Below, piece by piece: positions 53,073 through 61,754 of a DNA stretch of 64,000 bases. Location: positions 1 to 64,000 of the forward strand of contig DATKDI010000081.1 in NCBI GenBank assembly GCA_035512775.1. The letters run 5' to 3'. Made by a program: the position numbers and the translations under genes. Under the pieces are notes generated by a model. The model was not told the origin of the DNA. It ran no database searches and saw only the letters and a program-made list of their open reading frames with translations. Source of the stretch: JAJNBA01 sp035512775 (GTDB taxonomy: Bacteria > Actinomycetota > UBA4738 > HRBIN12). Every line of letters starts with the position of its first letter. The first letter of the stretch is position 1.

Positions 53073-53681
53073 CCGATCGGGTTGCCGCCGGAGTTGGTTG
53101 CGATGACGGCCACGCAGGGAGAGGACGGCCGTGGTCCAAAGGTTTGCCGTTCTGCTGGCCTGCTGGATGGGCGAGCGAACCTCGGTCACGAGATGACGGT
53201 GGAACCGCGCCGGGCGGACCCGGCCGAGGCAAGGCGTGACCCCGGAGGCTAAGTGGGTGCGTTGTGTTGAGGGCGAGAGGAGAGACTGGGGAACCCTCGG
53301 GTGAGCAGCGCAGGAAGAGGCGGCCTTGGCGACGATCGCCCGAGACGCCATGGATAACGTGCCGCACGCTCGGGGTCGGAGCCCCATTCCATCCGAACGG
53401 TCTCAACAACCGACCGGGCTTCGGTCTGTGTTCAACTACGAATGATGATGCGAGTCCGGCGACACAGCGCCTGCATGATCGGTATGGCGATCGCGGTCCC
53501 CGGCGGGACGGCGCAGGCACCCACGGCTGGCCGGGCCTTCATCGCCAGCGTGGCTCCCTTTCGACGCCTCGTCTCCATGGTCGGGCTGTTCGTCGACCCC
53601 GCTAGGCCTCAACGGCGGCACCCTGTTCTGTTCCCCGTCCCGGTGGTCGCTTCCCGTTGGTCACATCGGCGGGCGGGTTAG
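53073..53681. other. 609-bp stretch without a recognisable gene
   Basis: Short frames exist on both strands but none has an RBS, a recognisable domain or consistent codon use. No terminator or tRNA seen. It separates the SemiSWEET-like gene from nhaA. Confidence 0.5.
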
Positions 53682-54914
53682 ATGTCGGGTCCTCCCGATG
53701 ACGACAAGGCTGTCCGATCCGTTCGTCAGCGGATGGCCATCCCGGTGGCCGAGTTCCTTCGCACTGAAGCTGCCGGCGGGGTGCTGTTGGTCCTGGCGAC
53801 ATTGGGCGCGCTCGTGTGGGCGAACAGCCCGTGGGATGAGTCCTACCGGGACCTCTGGCACCATGAGCTGAGCATTGGAGTCGGCCGGTTTGCCATAAGC
53901 GAAGACCTCGGCCACTGGATCAACGACGGACTGATGGCTGTGTTCTTCTTCGTCGTCGGTTTGGAGATCAAGCGCGAACTCGTGGTGGGCGAGTTGAGCG
54001 ACCCGCGGGCGGCAAGCCTTCCGGTCCTGGCCGCGCTCGGCGGGATGGTCGTGCCGGCGGTGTTGTTCATCGCCATAGCAGGAGGCGGCGAGGCAGGACG
54101 GGGCTGGGGCATCCCGATGGCGACCGACATCGCATTCGTCGTCGGGGTGCTGGCGCTGCTCGGCTCCCGCGTCCCTTCGGGTCTCAAGCTGTTCCTGCTG
54201 ACCTTGGCGATCGTCGATGACCTCGGCGCGATCGCCGTGATTGCCGTCTTCTACTCCGAAGGTATCGACGCCGCCTGGCTGGCCGGGGCAGGCGCGTCCC
54301 TCCTGCTCGTCGTCGTCGCCCGCCGGCTCGGGCTGCGCTCGCCGCTGGCGTACGTGCCGCTCGCCCTGGCGGCATGGGTGTGTACCCTCGAGTCCGGGGT
54401 CCACGCCACCGTGGCCGGGGTCGGGCTCGGCCTGCTGACGCCGGCACGTCCATTTCGAGGTCAGCCGGTGCTCGAGAATCTCGAGCACCGGCTCCATCCA
54501 TGGAGCAGCTTCTTGATCGTGCCGGTGTTCGCGCTGGCCAACGCCGGTGTGGATCTTGGATCGGGCGCGGTCGGATCCGCGCTCGGCGGTCGAATCGCGT
54601 GGGCGGTGATCGTCGGGTTGCTGGTTGGAAAGACGTTCGGTATCGCCGCGTTCGCCGCGCTCGGTCTGCGGCTCCGGGCCGGCACGCTCCCCGCCGACGT
54701 ACGGCTCGGCCACACCGTGGGAGCCGGTGCCCTAGCCGGCATCGGCTTCACCGTGTCGCTGTTCGTCACAGGCCTTGCGTTCGACACGCCAGACCTGATC
54801 GCAGACGCGAAGATCGGCATCCTCGCCGCTTCGATCCTGGCCGGCACGTTGGGCACCACCGTGCTCCTCACGCTGCGCCGCCACCCGGCAACGTCCTCGG
54901 GCTCCGGTCGATGA
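53682..54914 (+). CDS. nhaA: Na+/H+ antiporter NhaA
   Basis: 410 aa, about 12 membrane helices. It exchanges cytoplasmic Na+ for external H+. The ion-binding Asp pair is in IVDDLGAIAVIAVFY (Asp179-Asp180); the N-terminus FLRTEAAGGVLLVLATLGALVWANSP and VGLEIKRELVVGELSD are diagnostic, and the helix with the transport Lys (LVGKTFGIAAFA) is present. The ATG at 53682 follows TTAG with no clear RBS. Followed after 31 bp by the GH15 gene. Confidence 0.95.
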   Translation: MSGPPDDDKAVRSVRQRMAIPVAEFLRTEAAGGVLLVLATLGALVWANSPWDESYRDLWHHELSIGVGRFAISEDLGHWINDGLMAVFFFVVGLEIKRELVVGELSDPRAASLPVLAALGGMVVPAVLFIAIAGGGEAGRGWGIPMATDIAFVVGVLALLGSRVPSGLKLFLLTLAIVDDLGAIAVIAVFYSEGIDAAWLAGAGASLLLVVVARRLGLRSPLAYVPLALAAWVCTLESGVHATVAGVGLGLLTPARPFRGQPVLENLEHRLHPWSSFLIVPVFALANAGVDLGSGAVGSALGGRIAWAVIVGLLVGKTFGIAAFAALGLRLRAGTLPADVRLGHTVGAGALAGIGFTVSLFVTGLAFDTPDLIADAKIGILAASILAGTLGTTVLLTLRRHPATSSGSGR

Positions 54915-54945
54915 CCGGGCATTCCGACCTGTCCGCTCGAGCGCC

Positions 54946-56787
54946 ATGAGCGGCGCCGAGCGGGGCTACGCCGCGCCGCCGTTCGCTCCGCTGGAGCACG
55001 CCGATGGGTACCTGCCGCTGGAGGATCACGGACTGATCGGTGACGGCGCCACCGCCGCACTCGTCGGCCGTGACGGAGCGATCTCCTGGCTGTGCCTGCC
55101 GCGGTTCGACTCCCCGCCTGTGTTCTGCTCGATCCTTGACCACCGACGGGGCGGGAGGTTCCTCGTCGCACCCGAAAGCCCTTCCGAGACCCGGCAGCGC
55201 TACGAACCTGACAGCGGCGTCCTGACCACCGAGATGCGCTCGCCGACCGGCCTGGTACGCGTGACCGACGCGTTGACGCTGCGCCGTGGGGTCGACATCA
55301 CCGAGGACGTGACCGCCGCCCGCGGCGAGCTCCTCCGCTCGGTGGTCGTCCTCGACGGCGAGGCCCGGATCAGGGTCAGCGTCGAGCCACGCGGCGGCGC
55401 ATCGGCGTCGCGGCGCGGCGACGGCTTCCACGTCCGCTGTCACGACCATCCCGACCTCGACCTGCAGTTGTCGGCCACCGGCCAGCTCGAAGGGCTCGAC
55501 ACCATCCTGGCGTTGCGCGCCGGTGAGCAGATCCACGTCGGGCTGCGCTGGGGGCGGGGCCCTCATCGCGGCTACGATTGGCGGCCCGCTGAGGATCTGC
55601 AGGGAACGCTCGACGTGTGGCGGGCGTGGATACACCACTTCAACTACGTCGGGCCGAACGGACCACTGGTGCGTCGGTCGGCCATAACCCTCAAGCTCCT
55701 CGATCACTTTGCCAGCGGCGCCATCGTCGCCGCGCCCACTTCGTCGCTGCCCGAAGCCCTCGGCGGGCTGCGCAACTGGGACTACCGCTATACCTGGGTC
55801 CGCGACGCCGCCTTCTCGGTCTACGCCCTGCGCCGCATCGGGCTCGATCGCGAGGCGTGGAGGTTCCTCAGCTGGGTCCTCGACGCCATCGAGGGAGAAG
55901 GTGAGCCCCGTGTGATGTACGATCTCGACGGGAACCAGCCCCCTGCCGAACGCGAGGACGCCGAGCTGGAGGGCTACCGCAGGTCGCAGCCGGTTCGCTG
56001 GGGGAATGCCGCCGCCTCGCAGCGCCAGAACGACGTCTTCGGTGAGATCCTCGACTGCGCCTACCTATGGGTCCGCGGTGGTGGCACGATCGATCCGCGG
56101 TTGTGGGAGCGGCTGCGATCGCTGGCCGAGAGTGCCGCCGACTCGTGGCGGACTCCGGACCACGGCATCTGGGAGGTCCGCGCGATGGGGCGGGTCTTCA
56201 CCTACTCCGCCGCCCTGTGCCAGGTCGCCCTCGACCGGGCCGCGAAGCTGGCCGGCCAGCTCGGATCCGTCGGCGATGCCAACCGCTGGGCGGCAGAGGC
56301 GGCGCGGATCCGCGACGCGATCCTGACCGACGCCTGGGATCCCGAGCGGACGTCGCTGACCGAGCACCTCGGAGGCGGCGGGCTCGACGCCAGCCTGCTC
56401 GCCCTCCCACTCCGGCGCGTTGTCACGACCCAGCATCCCAAGATGGTCGCGACGGTCGACGCGGTGATGCGGCGTCTCGGCGCCGGCGACGGTCTTCTCT
56501 ACCGCTACCTTCCCCATGAGTCCCCCGACGGGATCGCCGGTCAGGAAGGAGCCTTCCTGCTGTGCAGCTTCTGGCTCGTCGACAACCTCGCCGGCCAGGG
56601 CCGCCTCGACGAGGCCCACGCACTGTTCGAGTCCCTCTGTTCGCGCGCGGGCCCGCTCGGGCTCCTACCCGAGCAGATCGACCCGACCACCGGCGCATTC
56701 CTGGGCAACTACCCACAGGCGTTCAGCCACGTCGGGCTCATCTCCAGCGGCATCAACCTCGGTCGCCGGGCCGAGGAGCGATCATGA
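54946..56787 (+). CDS. Glycoside hydrolase family 15 protein (glucoamylase/trehalase type)
   Basis: 613 aa. N-terminal beta-sandwich (YLPLEDHGLIGDGATAALVGRDGAISWLCLPRFDSPPVF) and the alpha/alpha-barrel with NWDYRYTWVRDAAFSVYALRRIG and PVRWGNAAASQRQNDVFGE, LAGQGRLDEAHALFE and PEQIDPTTGAFLGNYPQAFSHVGLI. Cytoplasmic actinobacterial homologs are alpha-glucosidases or trehalases. Coupled (ATGA) to the glucose-6-phosphate dehydrogenase gene, consistent with feeding glucose from trehalose or glycogen into NADPH production. Confidence 0.92.
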   Translation: MSGAERGYAAPPFAPLEHADGYLPLEDHGLIGDGATAALVGRDGAISWLCLPRFDSPPVFCSILDHRRGGRFLVAPESPSETRQRYEPDSGVLTTEMRSPTGLVRVTDALTLRRGVDITEDVTAARGELLRSVVVLDGEARIRVSVEPRGGASASRRGDGFHVRCHDHPDLDLQLSATGQLEGLDTILALRAGEQIHVGLRWGRGPHRGYDWRPAEDLQGTLDVWRAWIHHFNYVGPNGPLVRRSAITLKLLDHFASGAIVAAPTSSLPEALGGLRNWDYRYTWVRDAAFSVYALRRIGLDREAWRFLSWVLDAIEGEGEPRVMYDLDGNQPPAEREDAELEGYRRSQPVRWGNAAASQRQNDVFGEILDCAYLWVRGGGTIDPRLWERLRSLAESAADSWRTPDHGIWEVRAMGRVFTYSAALCQVALDRAAKLAGQLGSVGDANRWAAEAARIRDAILTDAWDPERTSLTEHLGGGGLDASLLALPLRRVVTTQHPKMVATVDAVMRRLGAGDGLLYRYLPHESPDGIAGQEGAFLLCSFWLVDNLAGQGRLDEAHALFESLCSRAGPLGLLPEQIDPTTGAFLGNYPQAFSHVGLISSGINLGRRAEERS

Positions 56788-58139
56788 CCCAGCTCGTCAT
56801 CCTCGGCGCCGCCGGCGATCTCACCTCCCGCTACCTCATCCCCGCGCTCGGCGAGCTCGGCGGCGCAGGTGCCCTGCCCCCGGAGCTCACCATCATCGGC
56901 GTCGACCGGCAACCGTGGGACTACGATGAGTTCCGGCTTCACCTCGCCCAACGGCTCGATAGCCAGGCTGCGACGTTCCTCTCGGGCCTTCGCTATCACC
57001 GCGGCGATGTGACCGACGCCGAGACGCTCCGCGCCGCGTTCGACCCACCCGACGCGCCCGCCGTGGTCTACCTCGCGCTGCCCCCACACGTCGTCCCCGG
57101 AGCCGTGCAGGCGCTCGGCGCGCTGCCGCTCGCTCGGCGCAGCCGGATCGTGGCCGAGAAGCCCTTCGGCGACGATCTGCACTCGGCCCGCTGGCTCAAC
57201 ACGCTCTTGCACGAAGTGGCGCCCGAGGAACAGGTGTTCCGAATCGACCACTTCCTCGGCAAGCAGACCGTGCAGAACGTCCTGGGCTTGCGCTTCGCCA
57301 ACCGGATCTTCGAGGCCGTCTGGAACGCCCAACACGTCGAAGCTGTCGACATCGTCTGGGACGAGACCCTCGCCCTCGAGGGGAGGGCCGGCTACTACGA
57401 CACTGTAGGGGCGCTGCGCGACATGGTGCAGAACCACCTCATCCAGTTGCTGTGCCTGCTCGCCATGGAGCCGCCCGTCACGCTCGACGAGCGCTCCCTT
57501 CGCGACCGCAAGGTCGACGTGCTGCGTGCCGTCCGTCGACCCACCCTCGACGACGTACGTCGCCACACCCTTCGGGCTCGCTACCGGGCCGGTACGGCCG
57601 GCGGAATCACCGTCCCGGGCTACGTTGACGAACCCGGTGTCGACCCTGAACGCCGAACCGAGACCTTTGCCGCCGTCACGTTGTTCGTAGACAACTGGCG
57701 CTGGGCGGGCGTACCGTTCACGCTGCGCAGTGGCAAGGCGCTCGGCGCCGACCGCCACGAGGTCCGCGTCCGCTTCCGCCCCGTCCCTCACCTCGCCTTC
57801 GACCAAAACCAAGACCAGGACCCACAGCCCAACGTCCTACGCCTGCACGTCGATCCAGACCGGGTCACCCTCGAAGTCAACCTCAACGGTACCGGCGATC
57901 CGTTCCGACTCGAACGGGCCGGCATGGCCGTGGTCCTGGCCCCCCAGGAGCTGTCCGCCTACGCTAGGCTGCTCCTCGACATCTTCGCCGGCGATCCGGT
58001 CCTGAGCATCCGGGCCGATGAGGCGGAAGAAGCATGGCGGTTCATCGAGCCGATCGTCGACGGATGGCGCAACGAAGCAACACCTCTGCTCGAATACCCC
58101 GCCGGCTCGTCAGGACCCCACGAACGCGACCGCACATGA
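56784..58139 (+). CDS. zwf: Glucose-6-phosphate dehydrogenase
   Basis: 451 aa, slightly shorter than typical Zwf (about 480-510). Dinucleotide motif GAAGDLTSRYLIPAL, VAEKPFGDDL and the substrate motif RIDHFLGKQTVQNVL (Arg153, His156, Lys161), then RAGYYDTVGALRDMVQNHLIQLL. It oxidises glucose-6-phosphate to 6-phosphogluconolactone, giving NADPH. The window has no neighbouring gnd, tal or opcA, so this is an accessory rather than operonic pentose-phosphate copy. ATG overlaps the GH15 stop. Confidence 0.93.
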   Translation: MTQLVILGAAGDLTSRYLIPALGELGGAGALPPELTIIGVDRQPWDYDEFRLHLAQRLDSQAATFLSGLRYHRGDVTDAETLRAAFDPPDAPAVVYLALPPHVVPGAVQALGALPLARRSRIVAEKPFGDDLHSARWLNTLLHEVAPEEQVFRIDHFLGKQTVQNVLGLRFANRIFEAVWNAQHVEAVDIVWDETLALEGRAGYYDTVGALRDMVQNHLIQLLCLLAMEPPVTLDERSLRDRKVDVLRAVRRPTLDDVRRHTLRARYRAGTAGGITVPGYVDEPGVDPERRTETFAAVTLFVDNWRWAGVPFTLRSGKALGADRHEVRVRFRPVPHLAFDQNQDQDPQPNVLRLHVDPDRVTLEVNLNGTGDPFRLERAGMAVVLAPQELSAYARLLLDIFAGDPVLSIRADEAEEAWRFIEPIVDGWRNEATPLLEYPAGSSGPHERDRT

Positions 58140-58267
58140 GTATCTCACCACCGTCTGAACCGCCCTGGGTTTCATGGGACCTGATGCACCCCAAGTCGCG
58201 GAGCCAGAGACGGTCATCGTGCGTGACGGCCCCGCCGAAGCGCCGCGCATCTTCGTATCCTAAGTAG
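58136..58267 (+). CDS. Possible 43-aa coupled ORF after zwf
   Basis: An ATG overlaps the zwf stop (ATGA) and opens a 43-codon frame ending TAG. Content is Ser/Pro/Arg-rich and unrecognised. It may be a chance frame or the remnant of a longer gene. Confidence 0.2.
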   Translation: MSISPPSEPPWVSWDLMHPKSRSQRRSSCVTAPPKRRASSYPK

Positions 58268-58356
58268 GAGGCGCCGAACCTCGCGCGCATCGACCACTGG
58301 GTGCTTCATCCGCGATGAACACCCAGGATCTAAGCCCTGACAAGGGCGGGGGCACC

Positions 58357-59502
58357 ATGAACTCACTTGTTGACGATTATCCGGCCGACCTCCTCCTGGC
58401 TCATGAGCCGCCCTGCATCTCGCTCTACCAGCCGACCCATCGGAGTCATCCGGAGAACAAGCAGGACCCGACCCGAGTCCGCAACCTCGTCAAGGCGGTG
58501 GAGGAGTCGCTGCGGCAGAAGTACCCGACGCGTGAGGTCCAACCGCTCCTCGAACCGTTCGAGGCCCTCGCGATCGATCGCGGCTTCTGGAACCACACCC
58601 TTGACGGATTGGCGGTGCTCGGGGCGTCGGGCACGTTCCTCGTCTACCGGCTCCAGCGGCCGGTTGTCGAGTTGGCTGTCGTGGCCGATAGCTTCCACAC
58701 GAAGCCGCTGATGCGCATCCGCCAGTCGGCCGACCGATACCAAGTCCTCGGTCTTACGCTCACCGAGATCAAGTTGTTCGAGGGCAACCGCGATGCACTC
58801 GACGAGGTCGAGCTGGCCGAAGGGGTTCCGCGAACCATCGTTGAAGCTCTGGGCGAGGAGTTGACGGATCCGCATCAAACCGTCGCTTCCTACGCAGGCG
58901 TCAGAGGGCCGGCTATGAAGCATGGTCACGGTGCCAGGAGCGATGAGACGGACATCGACGCTGAGAGATTCTTCCGCGCGGTCAGCCGTGCGGTCCTCGA
59001 ACACCACTCAAGGACGTCGGAGCTTCCGCTGTTGTTGGCGGCCCTGCCTCAGCACCACCACCTCTTCCGCAAGGTCAGCGACAACCCGTTCTTGATGGCG
59101 GAAGGGATCGATGCCCATCCGGATTCCCTTCCGATCGACGAACTCCGCGACCGCGCCTGGGGCGTCGTCGAGCCTTACTATCGTGCGCGGTTGGCCCAAC
59201 TGGTCGAAGCGTTCGGCGCAGCGAGGTCGGAAGGGCTCGGCGCGGACGATCCGGCGCAGGTCGCCGAGGCGGCCGCGGCCGGGCGGGTTGCGACGTTGCT
59301 CATCGAGGTCGACCGTCAGATCCCCGGTCGGATCGACGCCGCGACTGGCGGGCTCGATTTCGGTGAACTGACTCATCCGGAGGTGGACGACATCCTCGAC
59401 GACCTTGGTGCGTTGGTCATGGGCGCGGGTGGTGGGGTGGTGGTCGTCCCGGCCGAGCAGATGCCGACACCCACGGGGGTAGCTGCGATCTACCGGTACT
59501 GA
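58357..59502 (+). CDS. Bacterial archaeo-eukaryotic release factor (baeRF) family 3 protein
   Basis: 381 aa. CISLYQPTHRSHPENKQDPTR, FWNHTLDGLAVL and VVADSFHTKPLMR are typical of the baeRF3 group, eRF1-like proteins found in bacteria and proposed to act on stalled or resting ribosomes. The catalytic GGQ loop of true eRF1 is not evident. ATG at 58357 (GGGCGGGGGCACC upstream) was preferred to one at 58315 with no RBS. Immediately followed by a ribosome hibernation factor gene, which supports a ribosome-linked role. Confidence 0.82.
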   Translation: MNSLVDDYPADLLLAHEPPCISLYQPTHRSHPENKQDPTRVRNLVKAVEESLRQKYPTREVQPLLEPFEALAIDRGFWNHTLDGLAVLGASGTFLVYRLQRPVVELAVVADSFHTKPLMRIRQSADRYQVLGLTLTEIKLFEGNRDALDEVELAEGVPRTIVEALGEELTDPHQTVASYAGVRGPAMKHGHGARSDETDIDAERFFRAVSRAVLEHHSRTSELPLLLAALPQHHHLFRKVSDNPFLMAEGIDAHPDSLPIDELRDRAWGVVEPYYRARLAQLVEAFGAARSEGLGADDPAQVAEAAAAGRVATLLIEVDRQIPGRIDAATGGLDFGELTHPEVDDILDDLGALVMGAGGGVVVVPAEQMPTPTGVAAIYRY

Positions 59503-59531
59503 GTCGGAGTCAACAACGGAGAGGATGTTTC

Positions 59532-59846
59532 GTGAAGGTTCAGATCAACACCGATAGCAACATCGAGGGTCACGAAGAGATGACCCAGCAGGTCGAGGCC
59601 GCGCTGGGAGCCGCCGTGGGCCGGTTCATCGATCAGATCACCCGGGTGGAGGTCCACCTCAGCGACCTCAACAGCCACAAGTTCGGCGCCGACGACAAGC
59701 GCTGCTTGCTCGAAGCCCGCCTTGCAGGCCGCCGGCCGACAGCGGTGAGCCATCAGGCGGCGACCGTCCAGGAGGCGATCGAAGGCGCCGCCGACAAGCT
59801 GAAGAACAACCTCGAGAGCACCCTCGGGCGGCTTGGCAGAGGATAG
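59532..59846 (+). CDS. hpf: HPF/RaiA-family ribosome hibernation factor (short form)
   Basis: 104 aa; GTG at 59532 with GGAGAGGATG upstream. beta-alpha-beta fold: VQINTDSNIEGHEEMTQQVEAALGAAVGRF, TRVEVHLSDLN and a C-terminal EAIEGAADKLKNNLESTLGRL. Short HPF/YfiA-like proteins sit in the ribosomal A/P sites under stress. The long-form C-terminal dimerisation domain is absent, so this is a second, accessory type. Pairing with baeRF3 suggests a ribosome-protection module. Confidence 0.8.
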   Translation: MKVQINTDSNIEGHEEMTQQVEAALGAAVGRFIDQITRVEVHLSDLNSHKFGADDKRCLLEARLAGRRPTAVSHQAATVQEAIEGAADKLKNNLESTLGRLGRG

Positions 59847-59943
59847 CTGCCCCCGAAGCGGGAGGACGGGCTCGTCGGAGTTCCTTCGAGCGTTCACTCG
59901 AGCGTTCCTTGCGAGAGGTCGGCGCAGGTCAGCGGTCTATTGA

Positions 59944-59990
59944 GTAGTCCCAACGGGATTTCAACCCGTGTCTTCACCTTGAGAGGGTGA
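59944..59990 (+). repeat. Partial tRNA-Glu 3' end, internal attachment site
   Basis: 47 nt identical to 62393-62439 except one base (G to C at position 19), same orientation. Lacks the tRNA 5' half. It lies between the two integrated units. A single GCGGGA lies at 59858-59863 to its left. Confidence 0.9.
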
Positions 59991-60091
59991 CCGGGGGTCT
60001 GTGACCTGCAACCCTTGCCGCAAGCAGGCCCTGACCTGCTGTTTCGGCTTCTGTTTACGCTGGGTCGCTACCCGTCGTTCTTCGACATCGT

Positions 60092-60110
60092 GCGGGATCT
60101 GTGCGGGATC
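60092..60110 (+). repeat. GCGGGATC pair (candidate arm-type sites)
   Basis: Two copies of TGCGGGATC starting 11 bp apart (60091, 60102), 102 nt to the right of the att copy at 59944-59990. This matches the position of the pair beside the outer att copy. Confidence 0.55.
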
Positions 60111-60217
60111 GTCGTCTCTCCCCGCGCCTCTCCGGGCGACCCAACGAGGGCCCACAGGACCATTGTCGACGTCGGTTGCCGGTAGGGGCAGAGGCCATAT
60201 GCTGGGAGAATCGAGGG

Positions 60218-60520
60218 ATGCCACTTCCCGAGATCGCCTGCCCCTCGTGCGGCGAGAGCGAGCGTTTACGCGGCCGACGTGAGACGAAGGGACTGGTCAT
60301 CACCTGCGAAGCGTGCGGGGGCAGTTGGGAGCGCGACGTACGGCGTCGGTGCCGGTTGTGCGGCTCGGAGGACCTCCGCTACACGCCGCGGCCGTTGTGG
60401 GAGCGGGGTCGCGGTAACCAGCGCACTCCGGCCGGTCGCGTGGACGCGTGGGCGTGCAACTCGTGTGGCGGCCGCAACGTGACGTCGGCCGAGCCGGGGG
60501 TCGCTTCTGCCCACGGCTGA
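60218..60520 (+). CDS. Small protein with four CxxC zinc-ribbon knuckles
   Basis: 100 aa; ATG at 60218 with GGGAGAATCGAGGG upstream. Four knuckles CPSCGE, CEACGG, CRLCGS and CNSCGG form two potential zinc ribbons. No further domain. Likely cytoplasmic, nucleic-acid or protein binding. First gene of the 2.4-kb integrated unit. Confidence 0.7.
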   Translation: MPLPEIACPSCGESERLRGRRETKGLVITCEACGGSWERDVRRRCRLCGSEDLRYTPRPLWERGRGNQRTPAGRVDAWACNSCGGRNVTSAEPGVASAHG

Positions 60521-60726
60521 CGCCGGTCCTCGAGCTGGTGAGCGAGTACTACATGACCACCCGGTCGGCGGTTCCTGCGTTTCACCGAGTCAAGGCATCG
60601 CGCAAGCGTAGCGCGAAGGCCGGCCGCTCGGTATCCGCGACCGCGCTGATCGGTTACGCGCAACTCCCGGTCGTCGGCGCGGCGATCAGAGGCAGTAGCT
60701 CTCACAGTCTCGATTCGTCATCGATC

Positions 60727-61038
60727 TCACCCGGCCGACGCGAGGGATACCAGCATGGCCTCCGGCCGCTGTTTCCGCGCCTGCTCGAGCCAGAAAGCGT
60801 TCGGGAACAGGGCGAGCAGCGTTCCGTCGGTCCGCGAGAGCACCTCGACCCCCCGGATGTCCCGAAGGGCTGCGGCGCCGTCGGCGTCGGTGAGCCGTGC
60901 CACGGTGTAGGGGAGTGTGGACAGCTCAACAGGAGCGCCGTCTTGGGTGCGGTTGCCGACGACTTGGTCTTCCTCATGCGCGACGTCGACGATCCCCTCC
61001 GCGGGTGTCAACGAATGGGTGGGACACACCTGGATCAC
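60727..61038 (-). CDS. Hypothetical protein coupled to the spermidine-synthase-like gene
   Basis: 103 aa; start GTG at 61038 overlaps the upstream stop (GTGA). Contains VARLTDADGAAALRDIRGVEVLSRTDG and FPNAFWLEQARKQRPEAML. No family recognised. Coupling implies a joint function with the upstream protein. Confidence 0.55.
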   Translation of the reverse strand: MIQVCPTHSLTPAEGIVDVAHEEDQVVGNRTQDGAPVELSTLPYTVARLTDADGAAALRDIRGVEVLSRTDGTLLALFPNAFWLEQARKQRPEAMLVSLASAG

Positions 61039-61754
61039 CCGTGACCCACCGTGGCGACATACACGGTGCTTGCAGCCTCGCCCCCGGTAAGTGGGTTCGG
61101 AAAGGTGATGACGTGCGCCTCGCATGACGCGAACACTTGCTCGAGGACGGAGATGTAGCCCTCGTCCGGGGAGGCGTCGGACCACAGGCCGTAGACGCCT
61201 CCCGGGTTGAGACGATCGGCGAGTCGCCGCTGCCCCTCTGGATGGTAGAAGGGGGCGTGGCTGGGATGCAGGAGGTGCTGAGGCGTGTGGTCGACGTCCA
61301 CGAGGACGGCGTCATGGCGGTCCGGGGTGTCGGGCCCGAAGCTCGAGCCGGTGGCGACCATAGCGAAGAAATCGCCGTTGACGAGGTTGCATCGCCGATC
61401 CGAAGTCAATCCGTGGCTCAGCGGAAGCAGTCCACGTTGATGCCATTCGATGACCTCGCCCAGGACTTCGATGACCTGCAGGGAGCGCACCCGGGGGTCT
61501 CTCAGGACGGCTTGTGCGGTGTAGCCGAGGCCGAGCCCTCCGACCACGACGTCGAGATCTGCACCAGGGATGCTGGCGAGCGAGATATCGGCGAGTGCGA
61601 TCTCAGCGGCAGTGAAGAGGCTCGACATGAGGAACTCATCGCCGAGCTTCACCTCGTAGACGTCGACCTGCAGGGTTGGTTCGAGTCGACGTCGCAGGCT
61701 GATCTCGCCGAGTGGTGTCGGGCGCCAGTCGAGCTCCTCGAAACTTGCACTCAC
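61035..61754 (-). CDS. Spermidine-synthase-like protein
   Basis: 239 aa; start GTG at 61754. Rossmann-type motif DVVVGGLGLGYTAQAVL, VIEVLGEVIEWHQRGL, and HDAVLVDVDHTPQHLLH in the position of the aminopropyltransferase catalytic Asp loop, then LADRLNPGGVYGLWSD. The N-terminal beta domain is short. Proteins of this group are often annotated as spermidine synthase but may be other methyl- or aminopropyltransferases; no speD-like gene is near. Confidence 0.75.
   Translation of the reverse strand: MSASFEELDWRPTPLGEISLRRRLEPTLQVDVYEVKLGDEFLMSSLFTAAEIALADISLASIPGADLDVVVGGLGLGYTAQAVLRDPRVRSLQVIEVLGEVIEWHQRGLLPLSHGLTSDRRCNLVNGDFFAMVATGSSFGPDTPDRHDAVLVDVDHTPQHLLHPSHAPFYHPEGQRRLADRLNPGGVYGLWSDASPDEGYISVLEQVFASCEAHVITFPNPLTGGEAASTVYVATVGHG

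Noticed and set aside
53251..53440. GTGCG-containing GC-rich stretch resembling the start of a group II intron
   Set aside because: No domain V-like hairpin, reverse transcriptase frame or exon-binding context was found; GTGCG alone is trivial.
58140..58314. DosR-type palindrome upstream of the baeRF3-HPF pair
   Set aside because: GGGACC and CCCC segments occur but without the spacing or symmetry of the known box.
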